This document shows, piece by piece, positions 6,011 through 6,315 of a stretch of DNA of 6,315 nucleotides. The notes beneath the pieces were generated by a model. The model saw nothing but the letters and a program-made list of their open reading frames with translations. It was not told the origin of the DNA and searched no databases. Within the stretch, counting starts at the first letter, position 1, and each line of letters opens with the position of its first letter. The DNA is from JANMDR01 sp031409495 (GTDB lineage: Bacteria > Pseudomonadota > Gammaproteobacteria > Burkholderiales > Usitatibacteraceae), in contig JANNXI010000028.1 of assembly GCA_031409495.1 (NCBI GenBank), forward strand, positions 1-6,315, read 5' to 3'. A program made the translations under genes and the position numbers.

Positions 6011-6072
6011 GTGTAAAAGCTAGGTTAGAGCGACAAGCGGAAGTTTTAGTTAGGTGTAAAAGCTTAGTTAGG
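6011..6072 (+). repeat. Imperfect direct repeat in the rRNA leader
   Basis: GTGTAAAAGCTAGGTTAG (6011-6028) and GTGTAAAAGCTTAGTTAG (6054-6071) match at 16 of 18 positions and are 43 bp apart. They lie just upstream of the 16S 5' end, in the part expected to form the processing stem. The function is unknown. Confidence 0.55.
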
Positions 6073-6094
6073 ATGGAAGCACAAAACAGGAATT

Positions 6095-6315
6095 AAACTT
6101 AAGAGTTTGATCCTGGCTCAGATTGAACGCTGGCGGAATGCTTTACACATGCAAGTCGAGCGGCAGCGCGGGGCAACCTGGCGGCGAGCGGCGAACGGGT
6201 GAGTAATATATCGGAACGTATCCTTGAGTGGGGGACAACCTAGCGAAAGTTAGGCTAATACCGCATACGATGGAGACATGAAAGCAGGGGATCGCAAGAC
6301 CTTGCGCTGAAGGGG
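6095..6315 (+). rRNA. 16S ribosomal RNA, 5' part (gene continues beyond window)
   Basis: The universal bacterial 27F site AGAGTTTGATCCTGGCTCAG lies at 6102-6121. Counting back seven bases to E. coli position 1 puts the mature 5' end at 6095 (AAACTTAAGAG). Downstream come GATTGAACGCTGGCGG, ACACATGCAAGTCGAGCGG, GGCGAACGGGTGAGTAAT and GCTAATACCGCATACGAT, in the right order and spacing for helices 6-9 of 16S. The wording, including ATCGGAACGTATCC and GGGGATCGCAAGACC, is betaproteobacterial and most like Burkholderiales. The gene is cut at about position 220 of roughly 1530. The rest of the rRNA operon lies to the right. Confidence 0.97.

Larger units (their letters stand above)
5757..6094 (+). 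other. rRNA operon leader (5' external transcribed spacer)
   Basis: This stretch of about 338 nt without a real gene runs from the predicted transcription start to the mature 16S 5' end. It holds the boxA-like site, a hairpin at 5891-5914 and an imperfect direct repeat near its end. Its 3' half should pair with sequence beyond the 16S 3' end to form the RNase III processing stem, but the partner is outside the window. It contains no tRNA. A minus-strand open frame crossing it is not credible as a gene. Confidence 0.75.

Overview
The window looks like a chromosomal segment of a betaproteobacterium. The first ~220 nt of a 16S rRNA gene at the right edge carry betaproteobacterial wording, closest from memory to Burkholderiales (Oxalobacteraceae-like); no database comparison was possible. 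Every protein gene lies on the minus strand and reads leftward. The rRNA operon on the right reads rightward, so the two units are head to head.

Layout by region. 1-356: 5' part of a gene for a Pro/Ala-rich protein with a helical, repeat-like domain, cut by the window edge. 409-909: exported DUF3299 protein. 966-2351: FtsX/MacB-type ABC permease with a (His-Asp)5 tract in its large extracytoplasmic loop. 2348-3013: its ATPase. 3020-4027 and 4046-5101: two different COG0523 (CobW-type) GTPases with the CxCC metal motif. 5102-5575: a Fur-family regulator, most likely Zur. 5576-5760: short divergent control region with the regulator promoter, a perfect 16-bp palindrome with related repeats, and the rRNA promoter. 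About 5757-6094: rRNA leader with a boxA-like antitermination site. 6095-6315: start of 16S rRNA.

The six genes from the regulator to DUF3299 are packed as one transcription unit: TAG/ATG abutting, then gaps of 18 and 6 nt, an ATGA overlap and a 56-nt gap. Family knowledge points to zinc homeostasis. Zur represses under zinc sufficiency, COG0523 GTPases are widely zinc-starvation metallochaperones, and an ATPase/FtsX permease/DUF3299 trio resembles the zinc-depletion-induced PA4064-PA4066 genes of Pseudomonas aeruginosa. My reading is a zinc-limitation response module. The ABC part has no substrate-binding protein and FtsX architecture, so it is more likely a mechanotransmission or envelope (lipoprotein/metalloprotein) system than a ZnuABC-type importer. 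Its substrate is unknown.

Nothing indicates a mobile element, CRISPR array, tRNA or phage. The most interesting points are the His-Asp repeat inside the permease, the paired non-identical GTPases, and the close placement of the regulator's operator-like palindrome beside an rRNA promoter.
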